Source of the DNA: Caenorhabditis elegans
Lineage: Eukaryota > Nematoda > Chromadorea > Rhabditida > Rhabditidae
NCBI RefSeq assembly: GCF_000002985.6
Contig: NC_003284.9
Location: 16,802,001-16,866,000 of the forward strand
Direction of reading: 5' to 3'
DNA length: 64,000 bases
Positions 1 through 11,653 of the stretch are shown here, piece by piece. The notes beneath the pieces were generated by a model that had not been told where the DNA came from, made no database searches, and was given only the letters and a program-made list of their open reading frames with translations. Position 1 is the stretch's first letter, and every line of letters begins with the position of its first letter. A program made the position numbers and the translations under genes.

Positions 1-413
1 GATGTAAGGGTTTTCTTTGTTTAGATTGAACTTTTTGAAAGTGGAACCTGTTTAAAATATTTAGTTAATCGTTCTAGAAAATACTAGAAAATACAAGTTA
101 GTGCATTTTTTTAAACTAAAATCACAATTTGAATTTGAAAAGCCGTAGAATAATATTTTGCAATGGTCTCTGAACATGCCCCTCTATAACCTAAGTTTCT
201 GCATGTAGTCTAGCTTAACGTGTCACAATAATTTTGTTCAGAAATGTTTAAAACGAAGTTTGCTTTGCAGTTGGAAAAATAAAAAGGTCAATGGAAATTC
301 TTTTTCAATAGCGTCAAGTCTTCTCAAGACGATTTTTTTTGTATGCATTTTTTCCTAATGGGTCAAATGAATATATAATTTCCACCTCAACCAATATTCA
401 TTAAAAATTTCAG

Positions 414-850
414 CCGCCAGTGCATCTTCATCCCGACACGCATCAATGTCTATGCCGCAGAAGCCGGCCGGAATTCGTGGAACTAGAACGTCAAGCATGC
501 CACAGGCGATGAGTATGGAGGCGAGTATTGAGAAAATGGAAGTGCATGATTTTTCGGACATGTCGGTGAGAATTAATATTTTTCTTTTATTTCAATATTT
601 TTATTGTGAAGTATTACAAATAACTGGAATTGTATTTGGAGTGGTTGATATAGTTATAGGTTTTTTAAAAATCTTCGAGTGACAAGAAGTTGATGCCACT
701 ACCTTTAAATAATTAACGCACTAATTTTCAATGACCGAGTATTTTCAGTGCGATGTGACACCACCACCATCTCCTGGAGGAGCTAAGCTTTCCCAGACTA
801 TGCAATTCTTTGAGATTTGCGCCGCATTGATTGGAACACTGGCTCGTTAA
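414..850 (+). CDS. 3' end of an unrecognised gene (last two coding exons)
   Basis: Exons 414-565 and 749-850 join in phase 0. Acceptors TTTCAG (411-413) and TTTTCAG (743-748) and donor G|GTGAG after 565 are clear, and the stop TAA is at 848-850. The visible C-terminus starts with a Ser/Met-rich stretch (ASASSSRHASMSMPQK), continues through an acidic segment (EVHDFSDMS), a Pro-rich patch (TPPPSPGG), and ends with a short hydrophobic tail (FFEICAALIGTLAR). The 5' part lies outside the window, so neither the full product nor its family can be named. The tail could be a membrane-proximal or docking segment, but that is a guess. The gene converges on the minus-strand degenerin gene with about 540 bp between stop codons. 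Confidence 0.7.
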
Positions 851-1391
851 GCACTCCTTGATGCCAACAATGCTCTGTGTAAAATTCAACTTTTCTGTCT
901 CAAAATTTATTTCTTCCATTCCTTGTATTAAGCTTGAAACCCCCGTTTCTTATATTGGTTCACTTTGTTGCAGCTTACAGTATCTTTGTATTTTTTTTCT
1001 TGACTCTGTTTGGTTTTGCCCCTCCCCCCTTCACCTCCGTAAATGCCACGTATTTTAATTGATGCTATTCTAGTGCCGCTTTCATTTTCAGCCAATTTTG
1101 ACAAGTAACCATACAAATAATTATTTAAAGTTATGACTTGACTTGTCACCCCCTTTGTTTCTGTGAATAGATTTTCCTTCAGCGAGTGATTGTTTCTGTT
1201 TTTTATATGTTTCTCTTCAGTAGTTTTTTTTTCTGTCTTTTAAACTCCCCTTCTCCTACTTCTTTGTGTCTATTGTAAGTAAAATATTAATTGAATAATT
1301 TCCTACCCAAAATTATTCAATTATTCTCATGTAAATTTTTATTTTAAGACACAACATTGCAATGGTAACTTTAAAACAAGAAAAAACAAAT
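851..1391. other. Intergenic 3'-3' gap between convergent genes
   Basis: It holds the 3' UTRs of the partial plus-strand gene and of the minus-strand degenerin gene. It is T-rich on the plus strand, as expected for worm 3' regions. I see no gene or repeat in it. Confidence 0.5.
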
Positions 1392-4300
1392 TCAGAAAGA
1401 TCCAGACGCAATTTTCTTTGCCTTCTCAGCCTTCTTCTTTTTGTACAGAGAGTAGTTATGTTCGGCACTCATGTAGGCAGTTTCCAAGAAAAGGAACACA
1501 AATTCGCAACAGGTAAGGAAGGATATTCCGCACCAAAGACCGAGTTGTCCACCAAAATCGGCTAGCAAGTTGACAAACTAGAAATAGTTGAGATAAATTT
1601 TTTGGAATAAAAATAAATTTTTTTTTGCCTGCTCGCTAGTAGTAATTCGGCATTTTTTCGAATTTTTTTGATACATTTCTTTGATACACGTTCTTTGCCT
1701 AAATTTTTCAACTCACCCCATAAGCCTCTGATTCAGTGAGCATTTCAAAATTCAACTGCTCGTAGAACACTTCCACCATTGCTCCGTTCTCTCTCAAATA
1801 GGCCCAATTTTAAAGTGTGTTTTTTCTTGAATTAACTTACTTATAATGCTTATTACACTCTACCGCTGTACCATTACACGATCCTAGTTGAATTTGCAAA
1901 GATAACGACGGCCACTTTGCCGGCGAGTATGTAACGGAGTAGATTGACTGGCGGCATGGTTGTTGGCATCTTAAAATTGAAATTGCAGTTTTTTATTTAA
2001 AAAGTATATAACAATTCAAAAGTTACCTGCAACGGAAAGATCCGTGTAGGCCTCCCAAGTCATTCATTCTGGCGTCAAGACATTTTCCTGCAGAAAAAAA
2101 TATTTATGGAGATGTCAAATTTGAAACTAACTTGCAATAGGGTCTGCTGCATCGCAATGCCGTGCATTTTCAGGGACTGGGAAACGTGGATCTCCACATC
2201 TGCACTCTTTCAGCACGAGTTGTTGGAAGCAAGAACGGTAGCAGCCCTGGAATAGTTCCCTCTGTTATCATATTAAGTTCTATATTTAATTGCTATTTTA
2301 ACAAGAATCACAAAGTTTCTATGACCCATTTTTCCTACTAAACTTGCTTAAATTCTGTTTACTATTCACCTCTACCGAATATTCATAATTGCTGTAAATA
2401 TAGTCCGATGTTTTGCCATCTGGCACACAATCTCCATAAGGTGCTGGCAAACGTGACATCTTTCGCTGAAAACAACAACACCATTACTCTATAAAAAGAG
2501 TTTGAATTTCTAATACCAATCGTAATCCAAATGAGGATACATATCCAGTTGGAGCAGAATAACCGAACGTATCAGGAAATGGGAAATCTTCTTTGTCATG
2601 AATAGTCAAACGAACGCCTGTGGCTTCCGTGGTTGGCATATAGTCAGACGCGTTTACATAAACCAGCATACGTAATCCGTACATGGGACCTGGAATCGGA
2701 ACACGTTTTTTGGTTTATACATAACGGACTTCAAAAATTATTTTAGAAAAAAATATGTGGAAAAAATTTTGAGGAAACTAACCTGCTCGAATACTAGTCA
2801 AGTTTACTGTTCGATTATGATTGAAGGTAAAGCACGAACCAAACGCAGGGTCAATATGAGTCAGAAAATCTCTGAATAATTGAATTTATATCATATCTGA
2901 AAGCCTAACTAACGCTTCGATATCACACGCTTTTCCGTTAAACGAGCACTTGTGGACAAGTTCCCTTTTTGTAGTACTTAGCCGTTCCCTATCTTGCATT
3001 GACAAGGTAGCCATTGCAAACATGATGTTTTCCTTGGCTTTAGTGACAATTGCAACTTCATCTGTCATTCCCTGAAACTTTTCAGTTTCCACTTGATTTA
3101 TATATTTGTGATTGTTACCTGAAATCCCATAGCTTCAAGGAAGTTTGGATCTTCAGTTGGAGTTCCTCCTTGAAGATATGTCCAAATTTCAATTGGTGGC
3201 GTCTTTCCGTTGTATGCTACACAGAATCTAGATGGAGCACAAATACATGGGGATCTATGGCCCTTCGCTGAAAAATTCCGATTTAGAAAAAAACAACAAT
3301 AAAAATTAAGAAGAGTAAAATCAAACAAGTGAAGCTAGTTTGGCAAAGTGATTGAAAAACCTACCAGTTTTGTTATCTTTGGTGCAGAAAGCATGTTCAT
3401 TGCAAGTATCACATTCGGTGGTTTCCCAGGTTCCGTTCAGAAAACAGGGCCACGCATCATGAGTTGATCTATCGAAAGCGCAAATACACCGATCGTCAAA
3501 TCCCGTCGGCTCGTCGAATTTTGTTCTGAACGAGAAAAAAGATTTGTGGAGAACATTTCGAAACGTCTCATTATGAACTTCTGTATTTTGGAACCATATG
3601 AATTTCAAATTTATGGAAGGCAAAATTGAGCCTTCTCAAAAATTGGACTTATCAAAATGGACAAACTTTACCGTACCTCAAAATTGTAAGACTAGACTTT
3701 TTCAAACACTTTTTTGTCAAAGTTGTTAGACTAGACTTTACCTCTCTGATTGACATTCTTCCATCATATTCATTCCAGTAGTTGCTTCCACATCGTAATT
3801 CTCATAATGCTCATTGTCATATTCTTCCATTCCATCCCATTCCTCATCGGCATCTGTGTTCAAAAGAATGTTTTACGCGATGCTCATTTGACATGCAACA
3901 CTCACCATTAATATTAAATACCTTTTTGGTAGTTGTTTCAAGTAACTCTTCCTCCTTCTCCTCATCCTTATCCTCTTGCTCACTAGACCCTTGGCTTCCA
4001 CAAAGGCATCTTGCAAATCCTGGCTCAAAAAATGCTCCAGATAAATCACGTTTTCCTCGACGACGTGCCGGTTTTGTGGTGGGTGCAGGGGTGGTGGGTG
4101 GTTCGGTGACAACTTCGCGTTCCTCTTCGTGATCTTTGTTTCCTCCGGCTTTTCCCATTGCTCCATCAAATGCTGACAACGTTCGCTTTACTAAATCCAC
4201 GCTTGTTGCTAAACTTGCTTTGTAAGGATTCAAATTACAAAGCGTAATTGCTGGAAAAGGTGCAGTGTCTGGAAATAAAAAAGCTCAGTAAGGAGCACAT

Positions 4301-5114
4301 GATTTTTCAAACTACCAAATTTCAATTGAATATCGACAATTTTCTCATTCCTGTTGTATTTGTCAAGCACAGATTGAGCATTAAGATAGAGCATTATCAT
4401 ACATCCAAGAAAAAGTACGACCCAAACTGCTCGATAATATACGTTTGGAGCTTCACCAATCATGGGAATTCCGTGAGCAGATGTTTTGTAGCAAAACTCT
4501 TTGAAATGCCAGGCTAGACGTTTGTCATAGGGTAGCAATTTTGGATCGAATTCTCCCGTAATAAGTTCACACTGAAATTCGGAAATGTTAGATTACTCAG
4601 CTGCGACTTTTTGCAAGTTTTATTTTTTTTACCGTTTATTGAACATTTTAAGCGTTTTGATTATATTGTTCCAAAACAAAAAATCTTGGTTTTTAATTTT
4701 GGTACAGTTTTGCAGATAAGCTATCAAAGTAAAATAAACAAGTTGATTCAGCAAAAACTTAGTAGTTATAAAGACAAAATACTTATCGAAGAATTAAGAA
4801 AATACGGGCCTTCAAATTTACAGTTGAAAAACTTCAATGTATATAACGAATATTTCAAAAACTGGGAACAAAATACAATTGCATACAAAAATAAAATTTA
4901 CCGTTGCAATTTGAAAATTACGTAAACTCACTTGTACTTCTGATTCTGTAGAGTTGAAACATTCGCCATAACCAAAATCTTCATAATATTCTCTTTCTGT
5001 CACAAATTTAGTCGTCTCTTGTAAGTACGCTAACGGGTCTCCATAAACCTGGGACATGTACTCGGATGGGTCCCGAAGGTGTTGGTAGTTTTTCAGGTTT
5101 TGCATCCATGACAT
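1392..5114 (-). CDS. DEG/ENaC (degenerin) channel subunit, UNC-8/DEL-1 type
   Basis: Fifteen exons, all phases closing: 5114-4932, 4571-4316, 4268-3906, 3853-3742, 3525-3365, 3267-3119, 3071-2914, 2871-2783, 2689-2517, 2465-2370, 2246-2132, 2087-2027, 1969-1841, 1792-1717, 1577-1392; 768 residues. Degenerins are trimeric, amiloride-sensitive Na+ channels of the plasma membrane. Visible in order: cytosolic N-terminus, TM1 ([20 protein letters not shown]), the post-TM1 [13 protein letters not shown] motif, a long acidic insert containing RRRGKRD, a large Cys-rich ectodomain, then the pre-TM2/TM2 block with [15 protein letters not shown] (the G-x-S filter region) and a short Lys-rich tail [10 protein letters not shown]. 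Length and layout match C. elegans UNC-8/DEL-1; I cannot separate the two from memory. The start was taken at the first Met giving the full conserved N-terminus. A stomatin gene lies about 9 kb upstream on the same strand. Confidence 0.9.
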
Positions 5115-5676
5115 TCTATAACTTGATAGCGATAAAAAAAATAGCATTAGCAAACTGATACTCTAAGAAAAATGAAGGAGGGGTAGTCGCTGACGACAAT
5201 GATCTTGCTCATGTCTTCACATGGTTCCATTACATTATAAATGTATAGAATAGTAGATTGTTTCATACTTGTAGAATGAGAAGAAAGCTGATGGTTTTGA
5301 GGCAAGATAAGATCCATGAAAGTGTGTTGAAATGTGCCTGGTGTTTGAGATGTTCTGGTGAGGGTGGAAATGTATTTGAACATTCTGGAATTTTTTTTAC
5401 ACTACATTCGGTGCAATTGTTCTACGATCACAAACCTTCAAACATGAATAACTATTTTTTGGAAGGGATCACTTTTATTCGACGAGACAGTAAAAAGTAA
5501 TTTTTTCAATAAAAATAGTTGAGCACCAGTCAATGCATATACAAAACAAAATCGGTATTATTTAATAAAGCAAAGTGTGTCTCAATTGCTTATAAAGAAT
5601 TGTAGACAGGGACAAATAAAAAAGTTCGAGGGGATAGTTCATGAAGTTGAAAAATAAGGTTATGACGTGAGAAGAT
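5115..5676. other. Intergenic gap between the degenerin start and the cas-1 stop
   Basis: It contains the upstream region of the minus-strand degenerin gene and the 3' UTR of cas-1. AT-rich; no additional exon is supported. Confidence 0.5.
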
Positions 5677-8600
5677 TTAGCAAATGTCCGAGACGACAGT
5701 GACTAGCTTGCCATTGACAAAAGTTGTCTTGAACTGCTCCGGAACCGGGAACTCCGACTGAAAAGGAAATTTAGATTGGGTTCTACAATCCGAAAAACTT
5801 ACATAATCCCCATCATCATTGGTTTGCACGGAGATGTTCATCTCACTGGATTTGGAAGTGACAATCTCGCATCCTTGAGCCACCTTTGACAAGTACACCT
5901 GGCATCCATCAGTCTTCTGGATTGAAAGAGTTGGGAGCTCTCCAAGGGTCTAAAAATTAATAACAATAATAGATTCAGTGAATTTCGAAGCATATAGTTG
6001 ACTGAACTTTATTAGTAATTTGGAAGATTTTAACGATTAAAACCAAATATTTATTTTCACATTTTTTATTTAGAAACTAATTTTATGTTCAGACGGAAAA
6101 AAAATAGTATTGTATTTGAGCTTGTATTGAAGCTTGTACAACTAAAAGTCTTCTGATTACCTGAATTTGCACAGATTGGCAGTTGACAGTTTCGCACTGA
6201 GCCACAAGGGCATCAAACACAACAGACGTTTTCTTGCACCCGTCCAAAGTAATAGAATTGGCCTTTCCGTTGACCTTAATCACAGAATTCTCACAACGGT
6301 AGATATAGACAGTCTGCTTCTTATCGGCAACATCGAGAACAATGTTTGGATCGTTGACAAAGTACTCCTGTAAATAGTTTTTCATTGATAATGCTTATTG
6401 AATATGTTTTTCAAGTTGTTGAAACACTTACCACAATCCATTGTTTTCCGTTTTCCAGCTCCTTGTGTGGTGGCTTCCTTACTGGAGCAGCTGGTTTGGC
6501 AGGAGATGAGCCGCCCTGAGAAGCACCAGCGGCTGGCACAACAGCGGTTCCTCGGAGGTTTGGGTTCTTGTGAGTCTGCATATCGGCCGTGACCTTCTTC
6601 AGTCTAGAAGTAACTCCCTCTCCCTGGTTCAACGAAGCAAAGAGAGCATCACGGCTTGCCTTGTCAGCATCTACTGGTGGCGGAGCAATGTTGGCGAAGA
6701 AGTCGGCTGGTGGTGGTGGAGGTGGTGGGGGTGGTCCTCCTGGACCTGCTGGAGCTTTTGGAGCTGATGGAGCAGCGGCAGATGGAGCAGAGGCAGAAGC
6801 ATCAGGGGCGGCTCCTGGAGCGCTGTTCCAGACTAGACCAGTAGTGTGAACTTGACGAACAAACTTCTGCATCTCTTCAAATACAGCCTTCCAAGCCTTG
6901 GTCCACTCAACGTGTCTTGGATCGGTCTCCTTGAACTCGCGGAGAATTGGGTTGATGTAGAATTGAGCAGCCTCAATGAACTCCTTCACGTATGGAGCTG
7001 GGGTTTTCTTCTGAAATTAGAAGCAGTTTAGAAAATATGTATGTTAAGATTATCGAATCTTGAGCACAGTAATATTTTATTTCAACTTTTGAATGTTAAC
7101 ATACCACGGTCACCCATCCAAGAGCCGGAAGTGCTTCAGCCACCGAATTGAGATGGTTCCAGTGAGGGGTCTTTCTCTTCGTGTCCTTGAAATTGTTGAT
7201 TTCACCAAGCAAGTTAATAACTGGAGTGAGCATCTTCTGAGCTTCCTCGGCCGATGGCTCCGATTTTCCAGCAGCAGACCATAAATAGTTGCGCATACTG
7301 GCAAACATAGCCAACACTTTTGGCTTCTGAAATATTTGTTTTACGATGTTAAACTCTTATTCTATGTTGGGTAATTTGGATAAAGATAAGGAATTATAAT
7401 AGATTAGTGCAATTTTTTATTTATTTTTGTTTTAATCAATACAAAACATCATTTGAACACTCACCACAGCAGCAAGATCGCCGCCGAGTTGATCTGTCAA
7501 CTTGCTCCAATTGGCCAGTGGCTCCTCGATGGCATCATCGTAAGCACGAACATGAGCTGGGACTTCTCCAGAGTCACCGGCAGAAGCGGCAGCAGACGCT
7601 GAAAACATTAACTTTATTTTAATTAATTCAAAAGTATCGAACCGGTTTGCTTATTTCTAGAATTTTTAGTTTTGAATTTACAATTTACTAAGTTTTACCT
7701 TTATTCTGATCTATAAATACAACTTTCTTTGAAGAACTCCGATGAAGTGACGGATTTTTGATAAGAATCCCGTGCAAATTGTCGCCGTATAAGTTTCTGT
7801 GTCGTCCCGTTTTTTCATTGTCTCGTAGATACCTCGGAAGCGCACGACGTGCCATTTCCTCAATATCCAGATCACTGTCGTTATCGTTGTCGTAGTTCGA
7901 ATTTGGTGAAAAAGTTGAAGTCGGTGAAAACGTTGGGTTTGAGTAGTGAGATGTTGGTTTCACCGAATGTACATTATTATTCCCGTTGCTATGCCCGTGA
8001 CCATGTCCGAAATGAGGTTTGTTGTATGGCATCGGGTCGGATGGCATGTGAACATTGATATTCGGCTCAATGATAGCCACTGGTGGTTGAGACGAGTCAC
8101 GTCGATTTCTCGAATCGAAATCATCGGTGTGACTATTATACGTGTGACGGTTACTCGTGAAGCCATTAATTACAGTTGGACCCGATCGATTAAACACTTT
8201 TGACTCAACTGGACTGAAAATTCGCTCTGGATTCTGATTTTGATTCTGCGCCTGTGGCGGATGATATGGTTGAGGGGCAACCTCACGAATTGGGGAAGTG
8301 AGTCTGGCGAAATCACGAAGTGGTGATTGAATCCTAGCACGTTGAGATTGTTGAATGGGCTGATGTGGCTGGGGATAATGGGGCTCTTCGGGCATTTGAT
8401 GATGATGATATTGGTCTTGTACCTGCTGATGAGGATGAATCCGGAGTACACGATCATTTGTCAATTTTATTGGTTCATTAGGGAACGCTGCCGAATTACG
8501 ATTCGACTCCAAATACTGACTGGTTGGCCGCTCTTTCTCTCGGAAATTTACCGCTGCTGCGGCTGGAACATTCTGGTAGACATTTGTTGTTGCTTCTTTC

Positions 8601-9916
8601 GGCGCTTGTGCCACTCGCCGGTCTTGATACCCGCCTGTTGATACTCTTGATGAATGATCTTCTTGGTTATAGTTGACTTGATTTATCGGGTTTGGGAACG
8701 AAAAAGGATTCGATTGTTGGGCATATGAGATGATTGGAGGCGATCTTACAGGGCTCGGATCTCGTTGTTGCATGAAATTGGACGAAGAGCGTTGATACCG
8801 AGGATTAGGCTGTTCCTGAGTCGGTTCATCGTTGTGATAGCTCCGAAAGTTGGGTTGCTCAGACACCAAGGAATTACCTCTAGGCTCACGATAAGTAGGC
8901 TCTAACCGAAAGCGTTCAAAATCCGAGTTCAAATTTGAATTGAGAGGTGCATTTCTGATAATGTAATCCTCCCGGAACGATTTTGGCGGTGGTGGGTCAG
9001 TCATCCAGTTTGGCTCAATCACTCGGTTTCGGAAAAATCCATCCAATCGATGACCTTGATTACCATTCGTGCTTGCCGTGTAGTTATTAATAGAATTATG
9101 AAGTTGACCAGAGCTATTATTATGACTATCAACAGTAGAATGATTGAGGAAGGTGTTACTTGGAGTATGATTTGAGGTGTTATTGAAATAAGTGTTGTTG
9201 AGAGAGTCAAACGACAAATCCGATTGGGTTTTTGCTAATCGTCTTGGCGGATGGTGATCCGATGAATTAGAATTATAGTGTTGTGGAGACGGAAGAGTGC
9301 CAAAATCTGTCTGACGAGACGACTGATCCCCTGCATACCAGCTCGAAGACATATTGTGTGCTTCGGCTTTCTGACGTTGCAGATTTCTCAAAAAATCTGT
9401 TTCTCGTTGGGAAGGCGACGGATGCGTCGGCTGCTTGTATGATTGGGGTGGTGGCACATTGTCATAACCTCGGGGTGGAGCATCTTGAAATGCTGGAACT
9501 GGACTTTGGACACTTCGATGACCGTACATACTTGCTGGTTGAGGATTGTTACAGTACTCACTGGCCACTGACAAAGGAGATAGCTCACGTGGAGAGAAGT
9601 TATTGTCGAATAGAGTAGAATTGCTTTCCGATCGTATTGGCCGACGAGATCTTGGAGGTTCTTCAGCTGTCCAATAATTAGTATTGCGGTCGACAGGGGA
9701 TGTTGGAGAAACGGGCGAAACGCATGAGGATGGAAAATGTGGAAGGGTCGCTGACCGCTGGTCAATGACAACTTGTTGAGGGAACGACGACCAACTGCTT
9801 GACGGACGTAGTCCGCCTCCGAAACTTCTCAAATCTTGGGTACTATCGGTTACCGGTCTGTAGCCACGTGGATACTTGTTGAAGGGTCTGGGAGCCGAGT
9901 AATAAAGTGAATCCAT
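5677..9916 (-). CDS. cas-1: CAP long isoform with a 739-codon alternative first exon
   Basis: An uninterrupted frame runs from 9916 (or an in-frame ATG at 9955) to a donor AAAG|GTAAAA after 7699. It ends in phase 1, so it splices in frame to the CAP exon at 7598 (the same acceptor the short form uses). The product would be about 1195 residues. The extension is low complexity, rich in Pro, Asn, Gln, Ser, Arg and His, with no recognisable domain or membrane segment. It replaces the RLE motif of the short form and keeps the helical domain, polyproline, WH2-like and CARP parts. The start at 9916 (MDSLYYSAPRP) is preferred because the upstream 13 codons look like leader sequence. Alternatively the frame reads into the intron to a TAA at 7688, making a separate protein. 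Phase continuity and the good donor favour the fusion. Confidence 0.75.
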
Positions 9917-11653
9917 AGTGGAAGTGGGGGGAGACGAGGAGAAATAAAATTGCAATGCAAAAAAAAAATGAAGAGAGTATGCTAGAACATTAAGGTGTTT
10001 GGGGATGAATGTGCGGATGAGAAATGGGTAAAAGAAGAAATATTGTTAAGATTCGAGGGCACAAGAAGAATGACGGCTGGTGGGTGAGTTGCCGGTGAGG
10101 GGAAAGCCTAGAAACAGGACGAGGACGCAGAGGTTAGACGGGTGAGGAAACACGGACGAGTAAAGGCTGAAGCACAAAAGCAACTGTTGAACGGGGCTCC
10201 CGGGTCCGCGTCGACTGAAGTGAAAAGATGGAAAGAGCATGCGAGCTGTTGAGAGACAAGTCCCCACCGGGATGAACAGAAAAATGACTTCCCTCTCACT
10301 CTCGCACACACTCGTTTGCTGTAAAACACTTTGCGAAGAGATGCGGATTGACGGTTCTTCTTCTGGCGCCAGAGGGAGGATAAGAATTGATAACTTGTGC
10401 ACTGCAAGTCAAGCTGGCGTCCACAACACGAACTGGTCCAAGCAAGTACCATCGGACACGGGGGTTCAACCACATTAAATATGTGTGCTTCATTATCATT
10501 AGAACATCCGGTTATGTGAAGTGACGGCCTAGAAGTCAGCTATAGGAACACTTTCTAATGAGGTATAGACTTATTTTTAATAGAAGGTAGACAAGCATTG
10601 CCTGACAAAGTTGGCAGAAACAACATACTTTATAAAACTAAAGCTTATGATTTTAAAATTACCAAGCCAGTTTTTATTTGAAAAAAATGTCAAAAGCTTA
10701 GCAAAAAACAGACAGATATGTTTTGAAACCTCTACTGTGGAATTGCACGCTGCGGTTCTCAACTTCTCATCTTACTTTTTTCAAAACAAAAATATTGACA
10801 ACCCGATTTTTCAGGTACACAAAATCTAGAAAGCTCCGAGGGACCAATGATCAGGTATTTTGACTAGCGGAAACAAATCTGTGAAGAGTGCGAACTATAG
10901 GGAGCTATTCTAATCTGTATAAAGATTACTATTATACATAAAAACTTGTAGATTACAAGGTTGTAGATTACTTTTTAGCAAATCCTAGAATTTTCGAAAT
11001 TGAAATGCATTTCAGGGTCTATTCAGAAAATTCAAAGTGTACTAATTTCAGAATGATAGATTACTGCTGAGCACTGAGAATTTTTCAGTACACTATTATT
11101 ATTATTGTGAAAAAAATCTTATTACTAATATTATTTCATTAATTGGTAGGCCGCAACGAGACAGACAAACAGGAAGCGGTAGCCAAACTGACGGTAGCTG
11201 TAAATGTCAACGGTCACAAAACTCACATATGATGCGAATAGGAATGTTCCTGACTCTACCCGCCGTAGAATATGCACCAGCAGCAGAAACAAATTCGTTT
11301 GTGACTTCCTGATAGGTCACGTGTAACTTCATGATAATACCAAAAGCGGGGGGTATAGATGTGGGAAGAAAGGCAGAATGAACACACACAAACACACACA
11401 CCAACGTTTCCCATTTGTCGATGTTAGTCATAAGTTTTTGAGTAAACAGTTCGGTTTTTGATTATTTTATTCTTATTATTATAACACACTTTCTTCTCAG
11501 AGAAAGGTTGTCTGGTATTTGATCAATTAACTCACCACTTGGTCCGCCCAAATTGGTAGGCTTCGGAGCCAATGCTGGTTTCTGCCCGGCAATCGCTTCC
11601 AAACGGCTAGTCACGCTCTCGAGACGCTTCAAAAAATCCTCTTGTGTTGACAT
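5677..11653 (-). CDS. cas-1: Adenylyl cyclase-associated protein (CAP), short isoform
   Basis: Seven coding exons: 11653-11536, 7598-7465, 7326-7105, 7010-6432, 6367-6161, 5949-5803, 5757-5677; 495 residues, the usual CAP length. CAP recycles actin: with cofilin it speeds filament severing, and it recharges ADP-actin monomers. Domains seen: N-terminal oligomerisation/RLE motif (RLESVTSRLEAIAG), the helical folded domain (from VPAHVRAYDDAIEEP through HVEWTKAWKAVFEEM), a polyproline block of nine Pro (about 6709-6735), a WH2-like actin-binding segment (SRLKKVTADMQTHKNP), then the C-terminal CARP beta-helix (VYIYRCENSVIKVNGKANSI and following). The ATG exon is about 3.9 kb upstream of exon 2. 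Its phase-1 donor joins the same exon 2 used by the long form, so two promoters feed one body. I recall C. elegans CAS-1 as the same length. Confidence 0.93.
9956..11535. other. cas-1 upstream/intron region (promoter of the long form)
   Basis: It lies between the two alternative first exons. It includes purine-rich sequence just upstream of the long-form ATG and a CA-rich stretch near 11380-11402. I see no further exon. Confidence 0.4.
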
